This document shows positions 14,703 to 20,597 of a stretch of DNA of 20,597 nt, in pieces. This DNA is from JBGRQB01 sp041725875 (GTDB taxonomy: Bacteria > Bacteroidota > Ignavibacteria > Ignavibacteriales > Melioribacteraceae), in NCBI GenBank assembly GCA_041725875.1, contig JBGRQB010000065.1, positions 1 through 20,597 on the forward strand. The letters are read 5' to 3'. Made by a program: the position numbers and the translations under genes. Numbering within the stretch: position 1 is the stretch's first letter; each line of letters starts with the position of its first letter. Below the pieces are notes generated by a model that did no database searches, was not told the DNA's origin, and saw nothing but the letters and a program-made list of their open reading frames with translations.

Positions 14703-15403
14703 TCAGATCCTCTTAATGGTTTATTGTTAATCCCTTTTGGAATTGAAGTCCGGCCTTTCCATTTCCAGATGGTTTTATCTTCAATTTTCCAGACAACCTG
14801 CGAGACTCTGAGTGAAGGAAGCGCATTTTTTCCACGGAATAGTTTTATTGTATATTCCAATCGTCCCTTACTTTTAATTATGTCATTTTCTCTGGCAATT
14901 TTTCGGGTAAGCCTTATGTCAGTCTTGGTTAAGCCGAATCCCTCTTTGGTTCTCCAGGAAAAAGGATATTTAAGAGCCGGGTAGGCAAAGCAATCCATTT
15001 TTGGGAGTCCCTGAAAATTCGGAATTTTGATATTTCTGTGAAATACTTTTGCAATTTTTTTGTCAGCATCATATTTCACCGAATCAAGTTCCACAATACC
15101 AAGCACAGTCTTTTTTGTATATACGTAAAACGTATCTTTTAACATATCACTCTGATATTTTCCAAAATCAGAAATGATTTTTTTTCTTCTTAACTTAAAT
15201 TCCGCAGTTGTTTCATAAGGATCTTTAACAAGCTTGCTTAATTCTTCTTCAGGGGTAAGATTTTTGATTTTTGTTACATCGGAAACAAAATTATAGATAA
15301 GCGTATCGAGTTGCGCTTTGGCCAGACTATCGACCTGGCCAAAACATATATCAAAACTTAAAAACAGAAATATTACCAATAATAGTGTAACTGTTTTTTT
15401 CAT
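14699..15403 (-). CDS. Exported protein of unknown function
   Basis: 234 residues. The N-terminus is a clear signal peptide (MKKTVTLLLVIFLFLSFDICFG, cleavage before QVDS). The mature protein is basic in its second half and has no motif I recognise as enzymatic. Visible landmarks are KDPYETTAEFKLRRKK (about residues 60-75), a block seen in various secreted proteins of unknown role, a YPFSWRTKEGFGLTKTD segment, and a C-terminal region rich in Lys, Trp and Arg (WKWKGRTSIPKG). It lies 18 bases downstream of the next minus-strand gene and is probably co-transcribed with it. It is convergent with trpA, with the two stop codons overlapping in TTAA. No lipobox is seen (the Cys at residue 20 is within the hydrophobic core and lacks the preceding lipobox), so periplasmic or cell-surface location is inferred. 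Confidence 0.75.
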   Translation of the reverse strand: MKKTVTLLLVIFLFLSFDICFGQVDSLAKAQLDTLIYNFVSDVTKIKNLTPEEELSKLVKDPYETTAEFKLRRKKIISDFGKYQSDMLKDTFYVYTKKTVLGIVELDSVKYDADKKIAKVFHRNIKIPNFQGLPKMDCFAYPALKYPFSWRTKEGFGLTKTDIRLTRKIARENDIIKSKGRLEYTIKLFRGKNALPSLRVSQVVWKIEDKTIWKWKGRTSIPKGINNKPLRGSD

Positions 15404-15421
15404 CAGAGATCCGAATTTAGA

Positions 15422-16015
15422 TTATTCTTCAGAGATTTCTTTTTCAGAGATTTCTTCTTCAACAACAGGTGGTCTGAATAATTCTTCCGGCACATCTTCC
15501 ATTTGCCAGTAATCAAGAACTATGGTTTTCTCTTTTTCATTAACCTTTGCTGTAACAACGTCATTTTCATATTCTATAGTTTCAACAAAAACATCGCCAA
15601 AAACTTTGTGAGGAATATTTTTGCCAACAATACTGTTTCTCAGGTATTCATCTGTATTAATCGTACTGATTAAAGTATGAAGCGGAGTTCCTATAAAGTT
15701 AGATGTACCATTCATTTTCATATATTCAGTAGCTCTGGCAACTCTGCCTTTTCTAATTGTAAATTTAATAGCGTCATTCAACGTATCAAAAGGTACAATC
15801 CATTCTTTGGGTTTGTTATTTCTTTTTTTGAAATAGATTGCATCATCGGAAACGACTCTGTCAAGTTCAAAAAACACGTCTTCTTTTTTACGACCGCTTT
15901 TCTGAACCTGGTGAATTGTTCCTTCAGCTTTTAAATTTTCAACTATCGCTTCACGAATATTCTCTATAGCACTGTTTTCGTTTTGAATATAGATTTCTTT
16001 TAAAGTACGACTCAT
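15422..16015 (-). CDS. Conserved-looking hypothetical protein, cytoplasmic
   Basis: 197 residues from the ATG at 16015, preceded by GGAAGGAAA as ribosome site; the frame runs 11 codons further upstream but without support. No signal peptide or membrane segment is present. The N-terminal third is mixed charge (SRTLKEIYIQNENSAIENIREAIVENL), the middle contains a basic stretch (FKKRNNKPKEWIVPF, TIRKGRVARATEYMKMNG), and the C-terminus is strongly acidic with a repeated EEISEKEISEE tail. I do not recognise the family. It follows hisIE on the same strand after a 73-base gap, so it could be at the tail of the his transcript or have its own promoter. It is the first gene of a probable pair with the exported protein gene downstream. 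A function cannot be assigned. Confidence 0.7.
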   Translation of the reverse strand: MSRTLKEIYIQNENSAIENIREAIVENLKAEGTIHQVQKSGRKKEDVFFELDRVVSDDAIYFKKRNNKPKEWIVPFDTLNDAIKFTIRKGRVARATEYMKMNGTSNFIGTPLHTLISTINTDEYLRNSIVGKNIPHKVFGDVFVETIEYENDVVTAKVNEKEKTIVLDYWQMEDVPEELFRPPVVEEEISEKEISEE

Positions 16016-16088
16016 TTTCCTTCCGCCTATTTTAAAATTACACACCATTTAAATATAATTAAAAATGATGACAGAAGAAACATTTAGA

Positions 16089-16694
16089 TTATTTGTGTCT
16101 GGAGTATAAATTATCAACAATTTCCTGAAAAGAGATATTTTGCTCACTTAACATCACAAAAAGGTGAAAAATCAGATCGCTTGTTTCATTTATAATCTCT
16201 TCTTTATCGCGATTCTTTGCCGCAATTACAGTTTCAACTGCTTCTTCTCCAACTTTTTGGATAATTTTGTCACTCCCTTTTTGGAAAAGTCGGGTAGTAT
16301 AAGAATTTTCAGGAAGTTCTTCCTTCCTTTTGCTGATCAAATCAGATAAATATGCTAAAAACTGATAATTATCTCCCTCTTTTTCACCAAAACAGGTTTT
16401 TGTACCTTTGTGACATACATTGCCTGTCGGTTTTGCCTCAATCAGCAGTGTATCTTTATCACAATCTAAAGTCATATTTTTGAGAAGCAGAAAATTTCCC
16501 GAAGTTTCCCCTTTTGTCCAGAGTTTGTCTCTGGTTCTGCTGAAAAATGTTACTTTTTGCAGATCCAAAGTTACTTCCACAGCTTCACGATTCATATAAC
16601 CCAGCATCAAAACTTCTTTTGAAGAAAAATCAGTTATAATTGCCGGAACCAGTCCGTTTCCTTTTTCAAAATCTATTTCATCTATATTCAGCAT
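16089..16694 (-). CDS. hisIE: Bifunctional phosphoribosyl-AMP cyclohydrolase / phosphoribosyl-ATP pyrophosphohydrolase
   Basis: 201 residues with both domains, catalysing steps 2 and 3 of histidine synthesis. HisI domain (about 1-108): WTKGETSGN (59-67), LDCDKDTLL with Asp77, Asp79 and Asp81 for Mg and Cys78 for Zn, and GNVCHKGTKTCF giving Cys94 and Cys101 for Zn. HisE domain (about 112-201): LISKRKEELPENSYT, KVGEEAVETVIAAK (147-160) and ETSDLIFHLFVML, the MazG-like metal-binding helices. The start overlaps hisF by 7 bases. It is the last recognised his gene; a 73-base gap follows. No hairpin terminator is evident downstream. Confidence 0.97.
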   Translation of the reverse strand: MLNIDEIDFEKGNGLVPAIITDFSSKEVLMLGYMNREAVEVTLDLQKVTFFSRTRDKLWTKGETSGNFLLLKNMTLDCDKDTLLIEAKPTGNVCHKGTKTCFGEKEGDNYQFLAYLSDLISKRKEELPENSYTTRLFQKGSDKIIQKVGEEAVETVIAAKNRDKEEIINETSDLIFHLFVMLSEQNISFQEIVDNLYSRHK

Positions 16695-17446
16695 AATCTG
16701 ACCTTAACATTATTTTCAGCAAGATAGCTTTTCAGTTCGCAAATCGATATTTCATTAAAATGAAAAATACTTGCTGCCAGACAAGCATCTGCTTTCCCTT
16801 TTGTAAATCCTTCGAGAATATGTTTTTTTGTTCCGGCTCCGCCCGAAGCTATTACAGGAACCGAAGTATTTTCTGCAAGTTTTTGTAAAAAATCATTATC
16901 GTAACCATTTTTGGTTCCATCCTGATCCATTGATGTAATGAGAATTTCTCCTGCTCCCCTTTTAATAACCTCTCTGCACCAGGAAAATGCTTCTTTGTCA
17001 GTCGCCTCTTTTCCCCCTTTTATGAAAACCTTGTACTCATCCTTAACTTTTTTTACATCAACTGCAGCTACAATGGCCTGTGCACCAAATTGCACAGAAG
17101 CTTCATTAATTAAATCAGGATTCTTCACAATTGCCGAGTTAAGAGACACTTTATCAGCCCCGGCATTTAGAAGTTGATTTATATCTTCGGATGAATTTAT
17201 TCCGCCGCCGACGGTAAATGGTATTCTAATTTCACGGGCAACTTCTTCAACCATTTTTACAAGAGTTTTTCTCTTCTCTTCGGTTGCAGAAATATCAAGG
17301 AAAATAAGTTCATCGGCTCCTTCATTGTAATATCTTTTTGCAAGCTCAACTGCCGATCCTGCATCCCGCAAATTAATAAAATTTGTGCCTTTTACAACAC
17401 GACCGTCTTTAATATCCAGACAAGGAATTATTCTTTTACAAAGCAA
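16688..17446 (-). CDS. hisF: Imidazole glycerol phosphate synthase subunit HisF
   Basis: 252 residues. HisF is the cyclase half of IGP synthase. It takes ammonia from HisH and converts PRFAR to imidazole glycerol phosphate plus AICAR. Catalytic Asp11 (CLDIKDGRVVKG) and Asp130 (AAVDVKK) are at their standard positions, with TVGGGI and IASGGAG phosphate loops and LITSMDQDGTKNGYD. The start is a TTG giving (M)LCKRIIPCLD, the expected N-terminus, with GAGGAG eight bases upstream; no in-frame ATG is available. It overlaps hisA by 19 bases and hisIE by 7. Confidence 0.97.
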   Translation of the reverse strand: MLCKRIIPCLDIKDGRVVKGTNFINLRDAGSAVELAKRYYNEGADELIFLDISATEEKRKTLVKMVEEVAREIRIPFTVGGGINSSEDINQLLNAGADKVSLNSAIVKNPDLINEASVQFGAQAIVAAVDVKKVKDEYKVFIKGGKEATDKEAFSWCREVIKRGAGEILITSMDQDGTKNGYDNDFLQKLAENTSVPVIASGGAGTKKHILEGFTKGKADACLAASIFHFNEISICELKSYLAENNVKVRLC

Positions 17447-18153
17447 TTTTTCATCTCCTCAAGACTTATTTTATTCTCATAAATTGCTCGTCCAACAACA
17501 CTTCCGTAAATGTTTCTCTTTTCCAATTCTTTTAAATCTTCAATTCCAGAAACTCCACCCGAAGCAATAATATCAATCTCAGGATGAGTTTTCATTAATT
17601 TTGTATATAACTCTGTTGCGGGTCCTGTAAGCATTCCGTCACGCGAAATATCTGTAATCAGATATTCAGTTATTCCAATCTTTTTACATTTTTCCAGTAG
17701 TTCATCAACAGAAAGTTCACTCTTTTCTGTCCATCCTTTTACAGCAATTTTTCCTTCTTTAACATCTGCAGCAACTATAATTTTTCCAGGAGAAAACTTA
17801 TTTACAATCTTTTCAAACTCCGGATAATTTTTGACCGGCAGAGATCCTACGACAATTTTATCACCCCCAAGATTAAAAAGTTTTTCTGCATCGTTAAAAT
17901 TTCTGATTCCGCCACCAAATTGAATTTCCAGATTTGTATTTTCCTTAATTTCAATAATTTCTTTTTCAACATTTAGTTTACCTGTTTTGGAACCAAGTAA
18001 ATCAACAATATGAATTCTGGAAAATTTGTATTTTTCAAAAGTAATTGCAGTCTCCAAAACCGAGTCGGAATAAATCTGCATTTTTTCATAATCGCCTTTT
18101 TCCAGACGCACAACCTGATTTTCAATAATATCAATTGAAGGAATAACTTTCAT
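17428..18153 (-). CDS. hisA: ProFAR isomerase HisA
   Basis: 241 residues from ATG 18153. HisA isomerises ProFAR to PRFAR, an Amadori rearrangement on a TIM barrel homologous to HisF. Catalytic pair: Asp8 in VIPSIDI and Asp130 in VAADVKEG. Supporting motifs are FGGGIRN (phosphate loop), VVGSLPVKN, ITDISRDGMLTGP and IASGGVS. A TTG further upstream would add four residues and overlap hisH; the ATG one base after the hisH stop gives the normal N-terminus (MKVIPSID) and is preferred. The Trp in the AVKGW stretch matches HisA. The 3' end overlaps hisF by 19 bases. Confidence 0.96.
   Translation of the reverse strand: MKVIPSIDIIENQVVRLEKGDYEKMQIYSDSVLETAITFEKYKFSRIHIVDLLGSKTGKLNVEKEIIEIKENTNLEIQFGGGIRNFNDAEKLFNLGGDKIVVGSLPVKNYPEFEKIVNKFSPGKIIVAADVKEGKIAVKGWTEKSELSVDELLEKCKKIGITEYLITDISRDGMLTGPATELYTKLMKTHPEIDIIASGGVSGIEDLKELEKRNIYGSVVGRAIYENKISLEEMKNCFVKE
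17455..17460 (-). promoter_or_regulatory. hisF: Ribosome binding site that fixes the hisF TTG start
   Basis: GAGGAG on the minus strand, inside the 3' end of hisA, eight bases ahead of the TTG at 17446-17444. Together with the family-typical N-terminus it supports the non-ATG start. Confidence 0.6.
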
Positions 18154-18154
18154 T

Positions 18155-18739
18155 TTACAACTCAATAAAGTTTTTTAATATCTGAATTCCCGGTTCGCCT
18201 GATTTTTCAGGATGAAACTGGATTCCGTAAAAATTCTCTTTTTGTATTGCCGCTGAAAATTTCACATCATATTCAGCATTGGCAATTGTATATTGTGATT
18301 CCGGGACATAAAATGAATTTGCAAAATAGAACTCACCTGTTTCATCAAGTCCTTTGAACAAATCACTTTTTGTATCAAGATTTACGCTGTTCCATCCCAT
18401 TTGAGGAACCTTTACTTTTTCTTTATCAAACATTTTGCAATGTTCCGGGAAGATGCCTAATCCTTTTGTATCTCTCTCTTCGGTTGAACCGCATAAAATT
18501 TGCATTCCCAGACAAATACCAAGCGTCGGTTTTTTCATAATTCTCAGAAGGTTCACCAAATTGTATAAAGCCATTTTACGCATTACAAATGAAGCTTCAC
18601 CAACTCCGGGTAAAATAATTTTATCAGCTTTGGTTATATCAATCTCTTTTTTTGTGATTTTATACTCAACTCCAAAATCATCCAGCACATTTGTAATTGA
18701 TGTAACATTTCCCGCTTTGTAATCAATTATAGCAATCAT
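18155..18739 (-). CDS. hisH: Imidazole glycerol phosphate synthase subunit HisH
   Basis: 194 residues, a class I glutamine amidotransferase supplying ammonia to HisF. Triad: Cys76 in LGICLGMQ, His176 and Glu178 in IQFHPEKS. Also seen: IIDYKAGNVTSI at the N-terminus, ILPGVGEAS, VPQMGWN and the FYFANSFYV segment. In most HisH proteins this last block reads YFVHSYY; here the His is Asn141. The start overlaps the hisC-hisB stop by 4 bases (ATGA), and hisA begins one base after its stop, so the operon is tightly coupled. Confidence 0.97.
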   Translation of the reverse strand: MIAIIDYKAGNVTSITNVLDDFGVEYKITKKEIDITKADKIILPGVGEASFVMRKMALYNLVNLLRIMKKPTLGICLGMQILCGSTEERDTKGLGIFPEHCKMFDKEKVKVPQMGWNSVNLDTKSDLFKGLDETGEFYFANSFYVPESQYTIANAEYDVKFSAAIQKENFYGIQFHPEKSGEPGIQILKNFIEL

Positions 18740-20436
18740 AACACTCCTTTTGTTGTTGGAAGATTTCCTCTGTTTCTCGGATCAAACTGCAAGGCTGAAT
18801 TAAGTGATTTTGCAAAAGCCTTAAACATTGCTTCTGCTTTATGATGATCATTTTTCCCTTTTGCTCTCAGAAAAATATTGGCTTTCATTCCGCTTGCAAG
18901 TCCTCTGAAAAACTCTTCAAAAAGTTCAACAGGAAAACTCCCTATATAATCTCTTTTAAATTTACATTTGTAATTTAAGTATGTTCTTCCACCAAGATCA
19001 ATTGAACATTTTGCAATTGTTTCATCCATTGATAAAAAGAACCCATATCTGCTGATGCCAGTTTTTTTGCCAAGCGCTTTTAAAATAGTTTGACCCAAAA
19101 CAATTCCGGTATCTTCAACCGTGTGATGTTCGTCTACTAAAAGATCTCCCTGAGCATTGATAAACAGATCAATGTTTCCGTGTCTGGAAATTTGCTCCAA
19201 CATATGATCAAAAAATCCTATTCCCGTGGAAATATCGTTTTCCCCTTTTCCATCGAGATTTAATGAAATTTTGATCACTGTTTCTTTTGTTATTCTCGAT
19301 ACTTCACCTTTTCTTTGATCCAAAGTGCTGTTCGATTTATTCTTGTCAGAAATAATTAGTTCTTCATTTTCAGTCGACTCAGGATAGTATTTTTTTTCAT
19401 ATTCAAGAATGGTATTCATTAGCAAATCATTTTCTTCATAAGTCCCAATGCTGATTCTGAGACAATCTTCCAACCCTTTCTGATTGCTTCTGTCACGAAT
19501 AATGATTTGATTCTCAAATAGATAATCAAACAAACGTTTACTATTTTCAATCTTTAAAAGAATGAAATTTGCATCAGTCGGAAATACTTTCAGAATCGAT
19601 TTTTGTTTATTGAGAAACTCAATAATTCTGTTTCTCTCTTTGATTATCAATTTAACATTTCGATCTTGCTGAGAAAGAAGTAAATTTTCTTCCACTATTT
19701 TCATAGTACAAGAATTTACATTGTAAGGTGGTTTTATTTTTTGAAGTATATTAATTACCTCACCACTCGCTACACAGTATCCGCATCTTATTCCTGCTAA
19801 TCCGCGCGCTTTTGAAAACGTTCTTGTGACAATCAGGTTTGGAAAATTTTCAATCTCTTTAACAAGTGATGCCTTTTCGCAAAACTCAATATATGCTTCA
19901 TCAACTAAAATCAGGCAATCCAATTTTTCAGCCAATCTTAAAATATCTTGCCTCTTGATCAAATTGCCAGTCGGATTATTAGGCGAACAGATAAAAACAA
20001 TTTTTGTATTGGAATCGGCTTCGGCAACAATTTTTGCAATATCGAGTTGAAAATTTTTATCAAGAGATCCCTTTCTGATTTCAACATTGTTTATATTGCT
20101 AAGCACTTCATACATTCCGTAGGTTGGTTCATTAATTAAAACATTATCATTTCCGGGATTGCAAAATGCTCTCACAATTAAATCCAATATTTCATCTGAA
20201 CCGTTACCAAATAAAATATTACCTGACTTTACATCGAACTCAGCTGCCATCAGTTTTCTGATTCTCATCTGATTTGGATCAGGATAACGATTAAGTTTTT
20301 CAAAACTATTTTCACTCTGTTCATAAGGGTTTTCATTTGCATCAAGTAATATTCCTGTTGTTACACTTTCTCTTGCAGAAGTATATGATTTCAACTCAAG
20401 AATATTTTTTCTTACCAGAGATTTTATATCTTTCAT
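18736..20436 (-). CDS. hisC-hisB: HisC-HisB fusion: histidinol-phosphate aminotransferase plus imidazoleglycerol-phosphate dehydratase
   Basis: 566 residues in one uninterrupted frame. Residues about 1-350 are HisC, a PLP fold-type I aminotransferase: LDANENPYE, FGNGSDEILDLI (76-87), SPNNPTGN (151-158), VDEAYIEF with Asp179 and Tyr182, FSKARGLAGIRCGY with PLP Lys209, and CLRISIG with Arg327. Residues about 351-374 are a charged linker. Residues about 375-566 are a complete dehydratase: GIGFFDHMLEQISRHG (405-420), DEHHTVEDTG (435-444), LGGRTYL and DHHKAEAMFKAFA (530-542), giving the metal-binding His pairs. The domains catalyse two nearby steps, dehydration of IGP to imidazole-acetol phosphate and its transamination, so the product of HisB is the substrate of HisC. 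The usual HisB partner, a HAD histidinol-phosphatase, is absent. The start overlaps hisD by 4 bases and the stop overlaps hisH by 4. Confidence 0.93.
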   Translation of the reverse strand: MKDIKSLVRKNILELKSYTSARESVTTGILLDANENPYEQSENSFEKLNRYPDPNQMRIRKLMAAEFDVKSGNILFGNGSDEILDLIVRAFCNPGNDNVLINEPTYGMYEVLSNINNVEIRKGSLDKNFQLDIAKIVAEADSNTKIVFICSPNNPTGNLIKRQDILRLAEKLDCLILVDEAYIEFCEKASLVKEIENFPNLIVTRTFSKARGLAGIRCGYCVASGEVINILQKIKPPYNVNSCTMKIVEENLLLSQQDRNVKLIIKERNRIIEFLNKQKSILKVFPTDANFILLKIENSKRLFDYLFENQIIIRDRSNQKGLEDCLRISIGTYEENDLLMNTILEYEKKYYPESTENEELIISDKNKSNSTLDQRKGEVSRITKETVIKISLNLDGKGENDISTGIGFFDHMLEQISRHGNIDLFINAQGDLLVDEHHTVEDTGIVLGQTILKALGKKTGISRYGFFLSMDETIAKCSIDLGGRTYLNYKCKFKRDYIGSFPVELFEEFFRGLASGMKANIFLRAKGKNDHHKAEAMFKAFAKSLNSALQFDPRNRGNLPTTKGVL

Positions 20437-20597
20437 CTTAACCTCAATTTTACAGCGTTTGCATGTGCATCAAGTTTTTCTGCTTCTGCTAGTGTAATTA
20501 TTGTCTCAGATAAATTTCTTAATCCGACTTTTGTTATTTTCTGAAAAGAGATAGTTTTCTGAAAATCGCGAACTGATACTCCGCTATAAACTTTTGC
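20433..20597 (-). CDS. hisD: Histidinol dehydrogenase, C-terminal end (partial)
   Basis: Only the last 54 codons are inside the window; the gene begins beyond the right edge. The fragment reads YSGVSVRDFQKTISFQKIT, continues with an ITLAEAEKLDAHANAVK segment and ends with a stop overlapping the hisC-hisB start by 4 bases (ATGA). The SGxSVRDF block and the LAxAExLxAHAxAV C-terminus are diagnostic of HisD, which oxidises histidinol to histidine in two NAD-dependent, zinc-assisted steps. It is the first gene of the operon visible here; hisG is probably further upstream, outside the window. Confidence 0.93.
   Translation of the reverse strand, partial: AKVYSGVSVRDFQKTISFQKITKVGLRNLSETIITLAEAEKLDAHANAVKLRLR

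Noticed and set aside
16016..16048. N-terminal extension of the unknown gene at 15422-16015
   Set aside because: The extension covers the GGAAGG ribosome site of the ATG at 16015 and has no ribosome site of its own.
18154..18165. TTG start of hisA four codons upstream, overlapping hisH
   Set aside because: ATG 18153 gives the standard MKVIPSID N-terminus and follows the hisH stop by one base.
19321..19323. A TTG at the HisC-HisB junction as an independent start for HisB
   Set aside because: No Shine-Dalgarno sequence is present upstream and the frame is continuous with HisC, so the fusion is the simpler reading.
1..20597. Search for CRISPR arrays, tRNA genes, transposons, prophage or defence genes
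   Set aside because: No regularly spaced repeats, cloverleaf, terminal inverted repeats or matching protein motifs were seen.

Overview
The window looks like a piece of chromosome from a low-GC member of the Bacteroidota/Ignavibacteriota (FCB) group. The base composition is strongly AT-rich. It encodes a PorV/PorQ-like outer-membrane barrel, an exported helix-hairpin-helix barrel protein and a stand-alone exported TonB_C protein. The trp operon carries a perfect TAnnTTTG promoter element of the kind used in Bacteroidota. Many genes nevertheless have clear Shine-Dalgarno sequences, which points away from classical Bacteroidales/Flavobacteriales and toward Ignavibacteria-like relatives. The group assignment is inference; I saw no rRNA or tRNA. 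There are no insertion sequences, phage genes, CRISPR arrays or defence genes. This is largely a biosynthetic housekeeping region.

Layout. 2-2490 (+): two cell-envelope genes (a 5'-truncated barrel and a helix-hairpin-helix barrel), ending in a bidirectional terminator. 2547-2918 (-): small TonB_C protein. 2919-3275: the only long non-coding stretch, ending in a strong hairpin. 3276-4806 (-): pdxJ, preceded by a CPBP-type membrane protease gene. 4995-6314 (+): lysine 6-aminotransferase (lat) with its own terminator. 6383-7066 (+): rsmI. 7075-14702 (+): complete tryptophan operon trpL-trpE-trpG-trpD-trpC-trpF-aroF-trpB-trpA with a promoter and a transcription attenuator. 14699-16015 (-): two uncharacterised genes. 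16089-20597 (-): histidine operon, read in the order hisD (3' end only), hisC-hisB fusion, hisH, hisA, hisF, hisIE. It converges on the trp operon.

How the genes work together. The trp operon encodes all steps from chorismate to tryptophan, plus the DAHP synthase that commits carbon to the shikimate pathway, so one attenuator governs both entry and exit of the pathway. The leader encodes a 24-residue peptide with three consecutive Trp codons. Three mutually exclusive RNA stems can be drawn by hand (1:2, 2:3 and 3:4 terminator), the classical ribosome-mediated logic. It lies behind a Bacteroidota-type promoter whose predicted start is almost at the peptide's ATG. The his genes present cover every step from PR-AMP/PR-ATP processing to histidine except hisG, a histidinol-phosphatase and most of hisD; hisG and the rest of hisD may lie just outside the window. 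HisC (aminotransferase) and HisB (dehydratase) are fused into one 566-residue protein, unlike the familiar phosphatase-dehydratase HisB. The most interesting observations are the trp attenuator with its near-leaderless peptide, the HisC-HisB fusion, and the exported helix-hairpin-helix barrel. I found no convincing wholly new system.
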